A stretch of DNA of 64,000 nt. Source: Pseudogulbenkiania sp. MAI-1. GTDB taxonomy: Bacteria > Pseudomonadota > Gammaproteobacteria > Burkholderiales > Chromobacteriaceae. The stretch is from assembly GCF_000527175.1 (NCBI RefSeq), contig NZ_AZUR01000001.1, positions 3,435,001-3,499,000 on the forward strand, in the 5' to 3' direction. Made by a program: the position numbers and the translations under genes. Of this stretch, positions 62,659 to 64,000 are shown piece by piece. Each line of letters begins with the position of its first letter. Positions within the stretch are counted from its first letter, which is position 1. Below the pieces are notes generated by a model. The model saw nothing but the letters and a program-made list of their open reading frames with translations, searched no databases and was not told the DNA's origin.

Positions 62659-64000
62659 ATGTTTGAAAAAATCCTCATCGCCAACCGCGGCGAGATCGCC
62701 CTGCGCATCCAGCGCGCCTGCCGCGAGATGGGCATCAAGACCGTCGTGGTGCACTCCGAGGCCGACCGCGACGCCAAGTACGTCAAGCTGGCCGACGAAT
62801 CGGTCTGCATCGGCCCCGCCCCGTCCGGCCAGAGCTACCTCAACGTGCCGGCGCTGATCGCCGCCGCCGAAGTCACCGACGCCCAGGCCATCCACCCCGG
62901 CTACGGCTTCCTGTCGGAAAATGCCGACTTCGCCGAACGCGTCGAACAATCCGGTTTCGTCTTCATCGGCCCGCGCTCGGACACCATCCGCCTGATGGGC
63001 GACAAGGTTTCGGCCAAGCAGGCGATGATCGAAGCCAAGGTGCCGACCGTGCCCGGCTCCGCCGGCGCGCTGCCGGACGATCCGGTCGAAATCACCAAGA
63101 TGGCCAAGAAGATCGGCTTCCCGGTCATCATCAAGGCCGCCGGCGGCGGCGGCGGGCGCGGCATGCGCGTGGTGCATACCGAAGCGGCGCTGATCAACTC
63201 GGTCAACATGACCCGCACCGAGGCTGCGGCCGCCTTCGGCAACCCGACGGTGTACATGGAGAAATTCCTCGAGCAGCCGCGCCACATCGAGATCCAGGTG
63301 CTGTCCGACGAATACGGCAACGCCATTTATCTCGGCGAGCGCGACTGCTCGATGCAGCGCCGCCATCAGAAGATCATCGAGGAAGCGCCGGCGCCGGGCA
63401 TCACCGACGCCCAGCGCAAGAAGATCGGCGAAGCCTGCGCCGACGCCTGCCGCCGCATCGGCTACCGCGGCGCCGGCACCTTTGAATTCCTCTACGAAAA
63501 CGGCGAGTTCTACTTCATCGAGATGAACACCCGCGTCCAGGTGGAGCACCCGGTATCGGAAATGATCACCGGCATCGACATCGTGCAGGAACAGATCCGT
63601 ATTGCCGCCGGCGAAAAACTGCGCTACAAGCAAAAGGATATCGTGTTCAAGGGGCACGCCATGGAGTGCCGCATCAATGCCGAAGACCCGTTCACCTTCG
63701 TTCCGAGCCCGGGCCGGATCGAGAGCTACCACCCGGCCGGCGGCCCGGGCATCCGCATCGACTCGCACATCTACCAGGGCTACACCGTGCCGCCGCACTA
63801 CGACTCGATGGTCGGCAAGCTGATCGCCTACGGCGACACCCGCGAGCAGGCGATGGCGCGCATGCGCGTGGCGCTGTCCGAGATGGCGATCACCGGCATC
63901 AAGACCAACATCCCGCTGCACCAGGAACTGTTCATGGACGGCGCCTTCCAGAAGGGCGGCACCAGTATCCACTACCTGGAGGAGCGGCTGGCCCAGATGA
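62659..64000 (+). CDS. accC: Acetyl-CoA carboxylase biotin carboxylase subunit AccC (3' end outside window)
   Basis: 447 complete codons are present without a stop, about the full family length (E. coli AccC has 449), so only a few residues are cut. KILIANRGEIALRIQRAC at the N-terminus, ATP-grasp motif AAGGGGGRGMRVV, metal-binding FIEMNTRVQVEHPVSEM. It partners accB; accA and accD are not here. Confidence 0.98.
   Translation, partial: MFEKILIANRGEIALRIQRACREMGIKTVVVHSEADRDAKYVKLADESVCIGPAPSGQSYLNVPALIAAAEVTDAQAIHPGYGFLSENADFAERVEQSGFVFIGPRSDTIRLMGDKVSAKQAMIEAKVPTVPGSAGALPDDPVEITKMAKKIGFPVIIKAAGGGGGRGMRVVHTEAALINSVNMTRTEAAAAFGNPTVYMEKFLEQPRHIEIQVLSDEYGNAIYLGERDCSMQRRHQKIIEEAPAPGITDAQRKKIGEACADACRRIGYRGAGTFEFLYENGEFYFIEMNTRVQVEHPVSEMITGIDIVQEQIRIAAGEKLRYKQKDIVFKGHAMECRINAEDPFTFVPSPGRIESYHPAGGPGIRIDSHIYQGYTVPPHYDSMVGKLIAYGDTREQAMARMRVALSEMAITGIKTNIPLHQELFMDGAFQKGGTSIHYLEERLAQM

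Overview
The window is GC-rich, densely coded chromosomal DNA of a Gram-negative betaproteobacterium. It resembles the Neisseriales, and most of all the Chromobacteriaceae (relatives of Chromobacterium or Vogesella). The reasons are the kdsD-kdsC-lptC-lptA-lptB-rpoN-hpf-ptsN-hprK-rapZ order, the exbB-exbD-lpxK-trm112-kdsB-adk order, the ubiE/ubiJ/ubiB cluster, class II aroQ ahead of accB-accC, and flagellar genes. The family placement is inferred from gene content and order; no 16S gene is present. I found 68 protein genes (the first and last cut by the window edges), 3 tRNA genes and 2 gene remnants. I saw no insertion sequence, prophage, CRISPR array, toxin-antitoxin pair or recognisable defence island.

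Layout. 1-14.3 kb: an AsmA tail, a CPA2 cation/proton antiporter, then a long co-directional block for Kdo synthesis and LPS export (kdsD, kdsC, lptC, lptA, lptB). Sigma-54 and the nitrogen-PTS group follow (rpoN, hpf, ptsN, hprK, rapZ), then four genes joined by overlaps (NusG-II protein, Gx transporter, ubiX, nnrDE) and a DMT exporter. 14.3-20.3 kb: a ComEA-like secreted protein, a histidine-kinase-like protein that lacks the phospho-acceptor histidine, and a minus-strand envelope operon (exbB, exbD, lpxK, trm112, kdsB, adk). 20.3-35 kb: a DnaA-box-rich gap before xseA, a DUF4442 protein, a cysteine-free ArsR regulator divergent from gpmI, envC, ctpA, argA, yggX, ppk1, DUF456, ettA and a CBS-domain protein. 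35-43 kb: an orphan amino-acid binding protein, alr, a LysR regulator, a Methyltransf_32-type methyltransferase, a GST, a small secreted protein, a truncated secreted gene abutting an acyltransferase, a DUF1615 lipoprotein, and three tRNAs (Glu, Arg, Ser) with their promoter. 43-64 kb: lysC, lutABC, a hairpin-rich gap, rhlE, a CobD/CbiB-like protein, flgA-flgM-flgN, hom-thrC, an alanine-type aminotransferase, an Mth938-like protein, ubiB-ubiJ, a LysE-exporter remnant, ubiE, a DUF971 protein, queA, aroQ and accB-accC.

The genes work together mainly in outer-membrane building (Kdo synthesis and activation, lipid A kinase, Lpt export), ubiquinone synthesis (ubiX, ubiB, ubiJ, ubiE), aspartate-family amino acids (lysC, hom, thrC) and carbon/nitrogen signalling (rpoN, ptsN, hprK, rapZ).

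I found no convincing new multi-gene system. The items most worth a second look are smaller: the kinase with Leu in place of the phospho-acceptor His, the DnaA-box cluster upstream of xseA, stacked hairpins between lutC and rhlE, an imperfect 21-bp inverted repeat between accB and accC, a terminator-like structure in the lysC leader, and two gene scars (near 40.25 kb and 59.0-59.13 kb).
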